Below are positions 9,583-19,818 of a stretch of 64,000 bases of DNA, one piece after another (the stretch's first letter is position 1; each line of letters starts with the position of its first letter). This stretch comes from Actinomycetota bacterium (GTDB lineage Bacteria; Actinomycetota; Actinomycetes; S36-B12): contig JAUXRN010000257.1 of the NCBI GenBank assembly GCA_030681835.1, positions 1-64,000 on the forward strand, written 5' to 3'. The notes under the pieces were generated by a model, which was given only the letters and a program-made list of their open reading frames with translations, was not told where the DNA came from and did not search any database. Both the position numbers and the translations under genes were made by a program.

Positions 9583-11250
9583 GTGGCAGAGCAAGCACAG
9601 CTCAACGCGGACGAGAAGCGATTGGCAGAGCTCGGCTACAAGCAGGAGCTGAACCGCAACTGGTCCGGCTTCTCGAACTTCGCGATCTCGTTCTCGATCA
9701 TCTCGATCCTGGCCGGTTGCTTCACGACCTTCGGCCAGGCGTGGAACAACGGCGGACCGATCGCCATCTCGATCGGCTGGCCCCTGATCTCGATCTTCAT
9801 CCTGATCATCGGCTTCACGATGTCCGAGCTGGTGTCGGCCTACCCGACGTCGGGCGGCATCTACTGGTGGGCATCCAAGATGGGCGGGGCCAAGGCCGGC
9901 TACTACACGGGCTGGCTCAACCTCATCGGCCTGCTTGCCGTCATCGCGTCGGTGGCCTACGGATGCGCCACCTTCTTCGACCTGGCAATGATGTCGTTCA
10001 GCGAATCGTGGGCGGCCGGATACTCGCTCCAGCGTGTCTTCATGATCTTCGTCGTCGTGCTGATCCTCGTTTCCGTCCTAAACATCTTCAGCGGCCACCT
10101 CATGGCGATCATGAACAACATCTCGGTGTGGTGGCACGTCGCTGGAGCCGCGGCCGTCGTGCTGATCCTGGTGATCCTGCCGGAGCAGCACATGAGCGTG
10201 TCCGACATGTTCACGATGCGGGTCAACAACACCGGCGGCCTGGACATGGGCTCGACGTCAGGCCTGGGCTTCTGGTTCATCGTGCTCCCGCTGGGCTTCC
10301 TGCTCACGCAGTACACGATCACCGGCTTCGACGCGTCGGCGCACCTGTCCGAGGAGACCCAGGGAGCGGCGGATGGCGCAGCCAAGGGCATCTGGCGCTC
10401 GATCTTCTACTCGGCGATCGGCGGCTGGATCCTTCTGCTGGCCTTCCTCTACGCCGTTCAGGATCCCGAGGCCGTCACCGCTGGCGGCGGCGGAGTAGCA
10501 GTCATCTTCGCACAGGCGCTGGACGCGAAGTGGGCAGGTGCCGTTCTCCTGATCGCTGCGATCGGCCAGTTCTTCTGCTCGACCGCGTGCATGACCAGCA
10601 CGTCACGGATGACGTTCGCGTTCAGCCGTGACGGCGCGGTCCCAGGAGCGCGGATCTGGGCCAAGCTGAGCAGGAACAAGGTGCCGGCCAACGCGGTCGT
10701 GCTGGCCGCGTTGGTGGCGGTCATCATCACCCTGCCTGCGCTGGTCGAGGTCAACATCGGCAGCGAGGAAGCACCGATCGTCGTGCCGACCGCCTTCTAC
10801 GCCGTCGTGTCGGTGGCGGTCATCGGCCTGTACCTGGCCTTCCTGGTGCCGATCTTCCTGCGGTGGCGGATGGGCGACAAGTTCAAGCAGGGCCCGTGGA
10901 ATCTCGGCAACAAGTGGAAGTGGATGGCCCCGGTCGCCTGCATCGAGATCGTCATCGTCAGTATCTACTTCATCATGCCGTTCACTCCGGCTGGGACGCC
11001 GTCGTTCCTGCGGTGGCTCAACAATTCACCGAGCGCCGAGGAGATCCCGTTCGACTGGAAGTTCGTGAACTATGCGCCGATCCTCACCGGCGGCGCGCTG
11101 CTGGCACTGTGGATCGGCTGGCACCTGTCGGCCAAGAAGTGGTTCACCGGGCCGAAGACGACGATCGACCTGCCCGCGGGAGTGTCGTCCGCAGACGAGA
11201 TCGCCCTGGAGCACGAGCACAAGGGGTTCCACCAGCCGCCGGAGAGCTGA
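9583..11250 (+). CDS. APC-superfamily amino acid/amine permease
   Basis: About 12 hydrophobic segments; NWSGFSNFAISFSIISILAGCFTTF, GFDASAHLSEETQGA typical of eukaryotic-like/bacterial APC permeases. Confidence 0.9.
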   Translation: MAEQAQLNADEKRLAELGYKQELNRNWSGFSNFAISFSIISILAGCFTTFGQAWNNGGPIAISIGWPLISIFILIIGFTMSELVSAYPTSGGIYWWASKMGGAKAGYYTGWLNLIGLLAVIASVAYGCATFFDLAMMSFSESWAAGYSLQRVFMIFVVVLILVSVLNIFSGHLMAIMNNISVWWHVAGAAAVVLILVILPEQHMSVSDMFTMRVNNTGGLDMGSTSGLGFWFIVLPLGFLLTQYTITGFDASAHLSEETQGAADGAAKGIWRSIFYSAIGGWILLLAFLYAVQDPEAVTAGGGGVAVIFAQALDAKWAGAVLLIAAIGQFFCSTACMTSTSRMTFAFSRDGAVPGARIWAKLSRNKVPANAVVLAALVAVIITLPALVEVNIGSEEAPIVVPTAFYAVVSVAVIGLYLAFLVPIFLRWRMGDKFKQGPWNLGNKWKWMAPVACIEIVIVSIYFIMPFTPAGTPSFLRWLNNSPSAEEIPFDWKFVNYAPILTGGALLALWIGWHLSAKKWFTGPKTTIDLPAGVSSADEIALEHEHKGFHQPPES

Positions 11251-11260
11251 TCCGGAACAC

Positions 11261-11302
11261 GCATGCAGGAGGGGCGGGCTTCGGCCCGCCCCTCCTGCAT
11301 GC
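11261..11302. terminator. Bidirectional stem-loop terminator candidate between convergent genes
   Basis: Perfect 19-bp inverted repeat GCATGCAGGAGGGGCGGGC-TTCG-GCCCGCCCCTCCTGCATGC. Confidence 0.8.
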
Positions 11303-11326
11303 GCCCACTCGCGAAGGGAGTTGGGG

Positions 11327-13780
11327 CTAGGAGCGGACCCGGGTCGACGGCGGGTCGTAGGGCGCCGTGCGGCTGACCTTGGCGGCGACGATACGACCGC
11401 TGACGTTGATGCTCCACTCACCGGTGTCGAGGTAGTCAAGGCCGACCGGCCCGCCTTCGGGCAGCCAGGCGTACGCAAGCCCGACGCAGGCACCGATGGT
11501 CATCCCGTAGGCCGCCGAGGTCACCTGCCCCGTGCCGATGCCGTCGCGCAGCAGGAGTTCGCCGCCCCACATCATCTCGTCAGGGTCGTCGAGGACGAAG
11601 GACACCAGCCTCCGGGGCACCCCGGCGGCGCGGGCTGACTCGACCGCCTCGCGGCCGAGGAACGGCAGGTCCGTCTTCAGTTTCGTGGCGAAGAGCAGGC
11701 CGGCCTCGACCGGGTTGCAGTCGGGGTTCAGCTCCGGGCCAAAGGCGCGGTAGCCCTTCTCCAAACGCAGTGCGTTGATCGCGTAGTAACCGGCGTCGCG
11801 CAGCCCCATGGGCTGCCCGGCACCGTGCAGCAGTGTGAACACCGAGACCGCGAACTCCGCCGGTATGTACAGCTCCCAGCCAAGCTCGCCGACGTAGGTG
11901 ATCCGGGTGGCGCGGACCGTGCAATAGCCGAGGTCGACCTCGCGGCTCGTCCCGAAGGGGAACGCCTCATCCGAGAAGTCGTCCCGGGAGACGGACTGCA
12001 GCAGGGCACGGGACCGCGGTCCCATGACGCCGAGCACGGCCAGGGATCCGGTCACGTCCGTCACGCTCACGTGCTGTTCCTCGGTAGCGTGCCGGGCGAT
12101 CCAGTCCCGGTCGCGCACTGGCGATCCGGCGCTCGTGACCCACAGGTACTGGTCGTGGGCCAGTCGCGTGAGCGTGACATCGGCCTCGTAGGTGCCACGG
12201 GCGTTCAGCACCCCCGTGTAGACGGTCCGGCCGACTGGCACGGCGACGTCGTTGGTGCACAGCCACTGGAGGAGTTCCTCTGCATCGCGGCCTTGCACGA
12301 GCAGCTTGCCGAACGACGTCTGGTCGTACAGGGCCACGTCCTCGCGCGTGGCGCGCTGCTCGGCGTCCACCCACGGGATCCAGCCCGGCCTGCCCCAGGA
12401 GTAGTCGACGGCAGGAGTGGTGCCCTTGGGCGCGAAGAAGTTGGGACGCTCCCAGCCCATACGCGAACCGAACGACGCGCCGCCTTGCTCGACGAGGTGG
12501 TGGACCGGCGAGCGGCGGAAGGGCCGAGCGGTCTGGAACTCGCGGTTCGGCCAGGGCACGGCATAGTGCAGGCCCAGGACCTCGCCCACCCGGTCGTGCA
12601 GCCACGCTGTGTTGCCGTTGAAGGGGGCGAAGCGGCGAATGTCGACGCCGACCAGGTCGGACGGCGGCTCGCCGCCGACGATCCACTCGGCCAGCGCCCG
12701 CCCGGCTCCACCGGCGGATGCGATGCCCACGGAGTTGAACCCGGCCGCGACGAAGAAGTTGCGGACCTCGGGAGCCTCGCCGAGGATGAACTGATTGTCG
12801 GGCGTGAAGCTCTCCGGGCCGTTGTAGAACTTCTTGATACCGGTCTGCTGCAGCACGGGGACCCGGTGGAGGGCGCTCTCCATGAGGATCTCGAAATGGT
12901 CCCAGTCCTCGTCGAGCAACTGGAACTCGAACGGATGCGGGATCCGGTCGGGCGCGACCCACGGCTTGGCGACGGGCTCGAAGCCGCCGACGACGAGGCC
13001 GCCGACCTCCTCCTTCATGTATGTGTAGCCATCGGGGTCACGCAGGATCGGCATCATGCGGTCGACGCCGTCGATGTGCTCGGTGACGACGTAGAAGTGC
13101 TCCGCGGAATGCAGCGGGACCGTCACGCCGACCATCGCTCCCACGGCCTTGGCCCACTGCCCCGCGCAGTTCACGACGATGTCCGCCTCGATGTCACCCT
13201 GGTCGGTCCGCACTCCGGTGACCGCGCCACCGGCCGTGAGCACGTCGAGCACGCGGGTGCGTTCGAGGATCCGGGCTCCGCGCAGGCGGGCCCCCTTCGC
13301 CAGGGACTGGGTGACGTCAGTGGGGTTGGCGGTGGCGTCGCGGGGCAGCCAGATGGCGCCCTGCAGATCGGCGACCTCAAGGATCGGGCAACGGTCGAGT
13401 GCCTCGGCCGGCGTGAGGATCTCGCACTCGAGGTTGTATGCCGCGGCCGCCGCTGCGGTGCGACGCAGCTGCACCATGCGGTCAGGCGTTCGAGCCACGG
13501 TGAGCCCGCCGCAGGACTTGTATCCCGTCGACAGCCCGGTCTCGGCCTCCAGCGATTGGTACAGGGCCGCGGAGTACTGGACGAGCCTCGTGCCGCTCTC
13601 CGTCGCCCGCAACTGCCCGACCAGTCCGGCGGCATGCCACGTCGTCCCCGACGAGAGCTGTCCCTGTTCGAGCAGCACGACGTCGGTCATGCCGAGGTGG
13701 GTCAGGTGGTACGCGACGCTCGCGCCGACGATGCCCCCGCCGATGATGACGACCTGTGCCCGGTCCGGGAGGGTGCTCAC
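11327..13780 (-). CDS. FAD-dependent dimethylglycine/sarcosine dehydrogenase-like protein with C-terminal GcvT domain
   Basis: VVIIGGGIVGASVAYHL Rossmann; SGTTWHAAGLVGQLR; C-terminal GcvT-like ELGWELYIPAEFA..GYYAINALRLEKGYRAFGPELNPDCNPVEAGL. Confidence 0.88.
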   Translation of the reverse strand: MSTLPDRAQVVIIGGGIVGASVAYHLTHLGMTDVVLLEQGQLSSGTTWHAAGLVGQLRATESGTRLVQYSAALYQSLEAETGLSTGYKSCGGLTVARTPDRMVQLRRTAAAAAAYNLECEILTPAEALDRCPILEVADLQGAIWLPRDATANPTDVTQSLAKGARLRGARILERTRVLDVLTAGGAVTGVRTDQGDIEADIVVNCAGQWAKAVGAMVGVTVPLHSAEHFYVVTEHIDGVDRMMPILRDPDGYTYMKEEVGGLVVGGFEPVAKPWVAPDRIPHPFEFQLLDEDWDHFEILMESALHRVPVLQQTGIKKFYNGPESFTPDNQFILGEAPEVRNFFVAAGFNSVGIASAGGAGRALAEWIVGGEPPSDLVGVDIRRFAPFNGNTAWLHDRVGEVLGLHYAVPWPNREFQTARPFRRSPVHHLVEQGGASFGSRMGWERPNFFAPKGTTPAVDYSWGRPGWIPWVDAEQRATREDVALYDQTSFGKLLVQGRDAEELLQWLCTNDVAVPVGRTVYTGVLNARGTYEADVTLTRLAHDQYLWVTSAGSPVRDRDWIARHATEEQHVSVTDVTGSLAVLGVMGPRSRALLQSVSRDDFSDEAFPFGTSREVDLGYCTVRATRITYVGELGWELYIPAEFAVSVFTLLHGAGQPMGLRDAGYYAINALRLEKGYRAFGPELNPDCNPVEAGLLFATKLKTDLPFLGREAVESARAAGVPRRLVSFVLDDPDEMMWGGELLLRDGIGTGQVTSAAYGMTIGACVGLAYAWLPEGGPVGLDYLDTGEWSINVSGRIVAAKVSRTAPYDPPSTRVRS

Positions 13781-13782
13781 GA

Positions 13783-13853
13783 GCCCCCGGTCAGGTTTGA
13801 ACTGACGGCCTACCGCTTACAAGGCGGTTGCTCTACCGCTGAGCTACAGGGGC
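13783..13853 (-). tRNA. tRNA-Thr (anticodon TGT)
   Basis: Minus strand GCCCCTG TA GCTC AGCGGTAGA GC A ACCGC CTTGTAA GCGGT AGGCC GTCAG TTCAAAC CTGAC CGGGGGC folds as a cloverleaf; anticodon TGT. Confidence 0.93.
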
Positions 13854-13937
13854 GTGGCGCCAAGGATAGCCAGCGGCAGTCGGGGGCGGTGCCTCGCCGA
13901 ACCGGCTTCGAACTGCCGGACCGGGCACGATTGGGGC

Positions 13938-16646
13938 ATGGACGACCGCGGTCGCACACACCACGAGCGCCCGGTCCACGAGACGGTCCTGTTCCTGGAG
14001 ACCGATGCCCATCGAGGGCTGACCGGTCACGAGGCCGCCAGGCGCCTAGAGCGCTTCGGCCCCAACGTCCTGCCTCCGAATGCCCGGCATGGCCCGCTCG
14101 TGCGGTTCCTGCTGCAGTTCCACAATCCGCTGGTCTACGTGCTGCTGGGCGCCGCGCTCGTCACGCTGTCGATTGGGCACCTGGTCGACACGGCGGTCAT
14201 CCTCGGGGTCGTCGTCGTCAACGCCGGCCTCGGCTACGTTCAGGAGCGCCGGGCCGGCGAGGCACTTGAGGGGCTGGCCGAGTACACGAGGACGCAGTCG
14301 ACCGTGGTGCGGGACGGCCGCCCGCAGCGCGCCGACTCCCGAGTCCTGGTGCCGGGGGATGTCGTCCTGCTGTCGGCGGGCGAGAAGGTCCCGGCGGATG
14401 TGCGCCTGACGGCGGCCCGGGGTCTGCGGATCGACGAGTCTGCGCTGACGGGCGAGTCCGTTCCGGTCGACAAGCTCGACGCGCTTGTGCCCCCGGGCGC
14501 CTCCCTGGGGGACCGCTCGAACATGGCCTACTCGAGCACGTTGGTGACGGCCGGAAGCGGGCGCGGCATCGTGGTGGGCACCGGGGTGGAGACGGAGATC
14601 GGCCGGATCCACCAGCTGGTCGGCCAGGCGGCCGGTGTGCAGACCCCGCTGACCCGCAAGCTCACGAGGTTCAGCCAGTGGCTCACCGGTGTGATCCTGC
14701 TCCTGGCAGCTCTCACCTTCATGGTCGGCATCGCCCGGGGCGAGAGTGCCGCGGACATGGTCACGGCGGCGGTGGCCCTGGCCGTGGGAGCGATCCCTGA
14801 GGGTCTGCCGGCCGCGGTCACGATCACGCTCGCGATCGGTGTCTCGAGGATGGCGCGGCGGAACGCGGTCATCAGGCGGCTACCCGCTGCTGAGACGCTC
14901 GGCAGCACCACGGTGATCTGCACCGACAAGACTGGCACCCTGACCCAGAATCGCATGACGGTGCGGCAGGTGTACGCCGACGGCCGAGTGCATGACGTCC
15001 CCGGCACCGGGAGCGACGCCGTGAATGACTGCCTCGTGGCGGGCGTCCTCTGCAACGACGCTGCCCTTGCTTCCGCCAGCGGCGGGCAGCCCGTGGGCGA
15101 TCCCACCGAGGTCGCCCTGCTGGCTGCGGCCGGCGCCCAGGGCATCCATGCCGACGAGTGGACCGCGAAGTGGCCCCGCATCGACGAGATCCCGTTCGAC
15201 TCCGACCGTCGCTTCATGGCCACCCTCCATGACATCCCTGATGCGGCCGCCAACGTCGTCGTGGTCAAGGGCGCGACCGAGGAGGTCATCGGACTGTGCG
15301 GGTGCCAGCGCAGTGCAGGCGGCCGGGATGAGCCGCTGGACCGTGCTGCCGTGGAGGAGCCCCTGACCGACTTCGGCGATCGGGCGCTGCGGGTCATCGC
15401 GTTCGCGTCTGGACCGGCTCCCAAGGCCTGGTCGTTCCAGGACGAGCGGCTGCCGGATTCGCCGCTGACTTTCCTGGGACTGCAGGCGATGGAGGACCCG
15501 CCCAGGCCCGAGTCGATCCGGGCGGTCGCCGCGTGCCATCGTGCCGGCATAGCCGTGAAGATGATCACGGGCGACCACGCCCGCACTGCGCAGGCGATCG
15601 CCCGCCAGATCGGCCTAGGCCACGCGGCCCATGGCGACCCCACCGTCATGACGGGCGACCAGATGGCCGACCTCGGGATCGATCGCCTCGCGGAGCGGAT
15701 CGCGGATGTTGACGTGTTTGCGCGGGTCTCGGCCGAGCAGAAGCTGCGCTTGGTCGAGGCACTGCAGCACACGGGGCACGTCGTGGCCATGACGGGCGAC
15801 GGGATCAACGATGCGCCTGCCCTGAAGCAGGCGGACATCGGCATCGCCATGGGGCAGGGCGGGACGGAAGTCGCCAAGGAGGCGGCCGCGATGGTGCTGG
15901 TCGACGACAACTTCGCCTCGATCGAGGCCGCCGTCGAGGAGGGCCGCAGTGTCTTCGACAACCTGACGAAGTTCGTCGCGTGGACGCTGCCCACCAACCT
16001 GGGGGAGGGATTGGTGGTCCTGGCCGCGATCGTCACCGGCGCTGCTCTCCCGATCACCCCCGTGCAGATCCTCTGGATCAACATGACGACCGCAGTCGCC
16101 CTTGGCCTCATGCTCGCCTTCGAACCAGCCGAGGACGGCATCATGGACCGGCCCCCGCGCCCGCCCCGGCAGCCGATCCTGACCGCCACCTTGGTGCGCC
16201 GGATCCTGCTGGTTGGCGCCCTCATGCTCGTGGGTGCCTTCGGTGCGTTCGAACTGACGCTCGCGGCAGGCGGGAGCATCGAGGCGGCCCGGACCGTCGC
16301 GGTCAACGCATTCGTTGCGATGGAGATCGGCTACCTGTTCAACTGCCGCGCACTCGACCGGTCGGTTCTGAGCGTCGGGCTGTTCAGCAACCGGCTCCTG
16401 CTGGCCGGGGTGGCCATCACCGTGATCCTGCAGTTGGCGTTCACGTACGCACCCTTCATGAACGTGGCGTTCCAGAGCGAGCCGATCCCGGCCGTGGCCT
16501 GGGCGCCGGTCTTGGCACTCGGCGCCGCCGTCTACGCGTTCGTTGGGCTTGAGAAGTGGTTCTCCGCCCGGCCGCGCCGCCGTGACAGGGTTGACCGGAA
16601 CCCCCTCGCAATCGCCAGGGGTTGCGGCACAATCGTGCCGCGCTGA
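13938..16646 (+). CDS. P-type cation-transporting ATPase (Ca2+/PacL-like)
   Basis: [14 protein letters not shown] phosphorylation motif, [23 protein letters not shown], N-terminal cation ATPase domain. Confidence 0.92.
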   Translation: [902 protein letters not shown]

Positions 16647-16668
16647 CGGCATGCGACGGAGGCAATCG

Positions 16669-17007
16669 ATGGACGGTGCTGTCGATGACTACGTGGCGAG
16701 CGTCCCCGCGCCCGCGCAGTCTGCCTTTGCCGAGATCCGGCGGATCATCCACGAGGCGCTGCCCGGCTGCGTCGAGAAGGTGTCCTACGGGATCCTCGGC
16801 TTTACCATCGACGGCAAGGCCGTCGCCTACGCGGGCGGGTACAAGGGGTTCGTCTCCATGTACCCGGTGCCAGAGCTGGCCGGACCCGAGGGCGACCTGG
16901 TGGTGCGTTACCGGGCCGGGAAGGGCACCATGCGGTTCCCGCTTGGCGAGCCGCTTCCCGAGGGGTTGATCCGGGCGGCTGCACTCGCCCTCGCCAGCCG
17001 ACGCTGA
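16669..17007 (+). CDS. DUF1801 / YdhG-like protein
   Basis: VDDYVASVPAPAQSAFAEIRRIIHEALPGCVEKVSYGILGF.....VSMYPVP. Confidence 0.8.
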   Translation: MDGAVDDYVASVPAPAQSAFAEIRRIIHEALPGCVEKVSYGILGFTIDGKAVAYAGGYKGFVSMYPVPELAGPEGDLVVRYRAGKGTMRFPLGEPLPEGLIRAAALALASRR

Positions 17008-17039
17008 GCCTCACCGCCCCGGTGCCGCCCGGCGGCGCG

Positions 17040-18485
17040 TCAGGAGTAGTCGACCGAGGTGTAGGGAGCGGCCTTGGTCGACAGGATGTAGCGCGAGGCG
17101 CTGAAGGGCCACTGGGAGACGACCTTGCCCGTTCCCGACTTGAAGTAACTGCTTGTCCGGGCCCAGACCGTCTTGGCGAGCTGCGCCTGGAGCCGGGTGT
17201 TGTAGCGGCGATAGGCCTCCGGCTTCACCGAGACGGCGGACAGGTGCTTGGCGCGAACGTGCTTGAGCACCTTGGCGATGAATCCGGCCTGTGCCTGGTA
17301 GAAGGAGACCAGGGGAACCGCATTGGTGTTCGGGCCGTACATCATGAAGAAGTTCGGGAAGCCCGGGACCATGAGGCCGAGGAAGGCGTCCGGCTCGCCC
17401 TCCCAGGCCTCGTGCAGGTCCTTTCCACCCTCACCCGTCACCGTGAACGTGCTCAGGTAGTTCGCTGCGTCGAAGCCGGTGGCGAGGACCACGACGTCGA
17501 AGTCGTGCTTCTCGCCCGCCGCGTCCACGACCCCGGTCGACGTCAGTTCCGTGACCGCGTGCGGGACGAGCGTCACCTTGGGGCTCTTGAGGCACTGGTA
17601 GTAGGTATCGCTGATGACCGTGCGGCGTCCCTCGAAGGGAAACTCCGGAGTGACGAGCGGGATCAGGTCAGGTCGATCGGCGAGGCTCGACTGCAGGTAC
17701 TCCAGGGCCAGCGCGCGACGCATCTGGTTGGCTCGCCCGTCAAGCCGGGCGTGCTGGGAGTTGCGCTGGCGCAGGTCATACCCGACGTAGAGCCTCAGCC
17801 GTTTCCAGTAGTACACCGGGGCCAGTCGGCTCCAGCGGCGCTCGGACTCGCTGAATTCGCGGCTGTTCTTCGGCAGGATCCAGTTGGGCTCGAGCTGGAA
17901 GATCGTCAGGTGCGCGGCGTCGCGCTCGGCCACCTCGACCACCTGGACGGCGGAGGACCCGGTGCCGACGACGGCAACGGACTTGCCCTCCATGCTCAGG
18001 CCGTCCGGCCAGGTCGACGTATGGCACAGCGCTCCCTCGTAGGCCACGTCGCCTCGGGCGAAGGGGGGAACGAGCGGGATGTTGAGGAAGCCGACCGCGC
18101 TGATGACGGCATCGAACAGCTCGGGATCGGCACCGGACGACGTGGACACGGCGTAGGCCCGGTCCTGCTCGGACCACTCAGCCGACACGACTCGGGTGCC
18201 GAAGCGGACGTGCTCGAGAATGCCCCACGTGCGCGCGACCCGATCGAGGTACTCCTGCAGCTCGTACCACCACGCGTAGACGCGGGTCCAGTCGTTCCGC
18301 TCGTACGAGAACGAGTAGATGTGGGACTCCAGGTCGACCTCTGCTCCCGGATAGCGGTTCTTCCACCACGTGCCGCCGATGCCGTCCGAGTCCTCGAACA
18401 TGACGTAGTCGGTGATCCCCCGGCGGGTGAGTGCGACAGCGGCCGCGATGCCGCTGAACCCGGCACCGATGATCGCCACGCGCAT
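17040..18485 (-). CDS. Flavin-containing (Baeyer-Villiger-type) monooxygenase
   Basis: VAIIGAGFSGIAAAVALTRRG, GGTWWKNRYPGAEVDLESHIYSFSY, YEGALCHTSTWP fingerprint, VAVVGTGSSAVQ. Confidence 0.87.
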   Translation of the reverse strand: MRVAIIGAGFSGIAAAVALTRRGITDYVMFEDSDGIGGTWWKNRYPGAEVDLESHIYSFSYERNDWTRVYAWWYELQEYLDRVARTWGILEHVRFGTRVVSAEWSEQDRAYAVSTSSGADPELFDAVISAVGFLNIPLVPPFARGDVAYEGALCHTSTWPDGLSMEGKSVAVVGTGSSAVQVVEVAERDAAHLTIFQLEPNWILPKNSREFSESERRWSRLAPVYYWKRLRLYVGYDLRQRNSQHARLDGRANQMRRALALEYLQSSLADRPDLIPLVTPEFPFEGRRTVISDTYYQCLKSPKVTLVPHAVTELTSTGVVDAAGEKHDFDVVVLATGFDAANYLSTFTVTGEGGKDLHEAWEGEPDAFLGLMVPGFPNFFMMYGPNTNAVPLVSFYQAQAGFIAKVLKHVRAKHLSAVSVKPEAYRRYNTRLQAQLAKTVWARTSSYFKSGTGKVVSQWPFSASRYILSTKAAPYTSVDYS

Positions 18486-18639
18486 GCGGTCCGGCTCGCC
18501 CTTGGCCACGGCAGCTCCCCTCCCGAGTGGGGGCGAGCTGCCCCGCGAATAAAGGCCTAGTATTTGAGCCAATTAACCCGGTGTCAACTACCGGGGCGCT
18601 AGCATCGAGTGCATTCGTCCCGTTGACTGAGGAGAGCAC

Positions 18640-19818
18640 GTGTCGCAGCCGGTCGGAGTCCCGTCCTTCCGAAATCACCTACCCGTCCGGATCCACTTCG
18701 GCGACGGCATCAGCGGCATGCTGCCCGATCTGCTCAAGGCGGAGGGAGTGGATCGGGCCGCCCTCATCATCGATGACGGGCTACCTGGATTCAATCCACC
18801 CGCGGCCGACGTCATCGCGGCGGTGGAGGCAGCCGGCATCACCCTGGCACGCTACGACAAGCCGGCTGGCGAGCCGACCGTCGCGATGATCGATGCCGCG
18901 ACCGCCGTCGTGGCGGGTTCGGGCGCGCAGGCCGTCATCGCGCTCGGCGGCGGCTCGGTGATCGACACGGCGAAGGCAGCGCGCCTGTGCGCCCAGCTGG
19001 GCACCGACTTCCGCGGCTTCCTCGCCTCGGACCGCCAGTACCCGCAGCCGGACGTCTTGCTCTTGGCGCTTCCCACAACGGCCGGCACGGGCTCGGAGGT
19101 GTCGGGAGGTGCCGTGGTCTCGGATCCCGAGGCCGGCACGAAGTCGGGCATCGCCAACCCGCTGCTCCGGGCGCAGTACGCCCTTGTCGACCCGGTCCTC
19201 ACCCACACATCCCCACCCGCGACGACGTCCTACGCAGGCGTCGACGCCCTGGCGCAGGCGATCGCGGGCATGATCGCCCGATCGCGGACGCCGATCGGAG
19301 ACGCGATCGCCCTCGAGGCGGTGCGCCTGATCAGTCGCTCGCTGGTCGCCGCCCACCGGGACGGGAGCAACGCCGGGGCCAGGTCCGACATGGCCTGCGG
19401 CAGCATGATGGCCGGGCTCACGATGAACATCTCGGACTGCACGGCCGAGCACTCGCTGGGCCAGGCCATCGGCGGCATGTTCCACGTACCGCACGGGCTG
19501 ACCATCGGACTGGTGCTTGAGCAGACCCTCGACCGCGAGCGCGCCCACGTGCCAGACCAGCTCGAGCGGGTTGCCGACGCGATGGGGGCCCCGCCCGGGG
19601 GCCTGGCGGACGGCAGCCGCGCGGTCGAGGCGGTCCGTCGCCTCCTCGCGGAACTGGACTTCCCGGTCTTCGAGAGCCTCGGTGTCACCGACGCCCAGCT
19701 GGACGAGCTCACGGCGCTGGCGCTGGACGACTACTTCATCACCGAGTCGCCGCATCCCTGGGCCGCCGAGGAAGTCCGGGCGGCCTTCGCTGCGTCACTT
19801 GCGGTGACGGGCCGATGA
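18640..19818 (+). CDS. Iron-containing alcohol dehydrogenase family
   Basis: ALGGGSVIDTAKAARL, LPTTAGTGSEVSGGAVV, AEHSLGQAIGGMFHVPHG, HPWAAEEVRAAF. Confidence 0.9.
   Translation: MSQPVGVPSFRNHLPVRIHFGDGISGMLPDLLKAEGVDRAALIIDDGLPGFNPPAADVIAAVEAAGITLARYDKPAGEPTVAMIDAATAVVAGSGAQAVIALGGGSVIDTAKAARLCAQLGTDFRGFLASDRQYPQPDVLLLALPTTAGTGSEVSGGAVVSDPEAGTKSGIANPLLRAQYALVDPVLTHTSPPATTSYAGVDALAQAIAGMIARSRTPIGDAIALEAVRLISRSLVAAHRDGSNAGARSDMACGSMMAGLTMNISDCTAEHSLGQAIGGMFHVPHGLTIGLVLEQTLDRERAHVPDQLERVADAMGAPPGGLADGSRAVEAVRRLLAELDFPVFESLGVTDAQLDELTALALDDYFITESPHPWAAEEVRAAFAASLAVTGR

Noticed and set aside
13783-13853. tRNA-Thr as an integration site for a genomic island
   Set aside because: No integrase, transposase or repeated tRNA 3'-end segment recognised nearby
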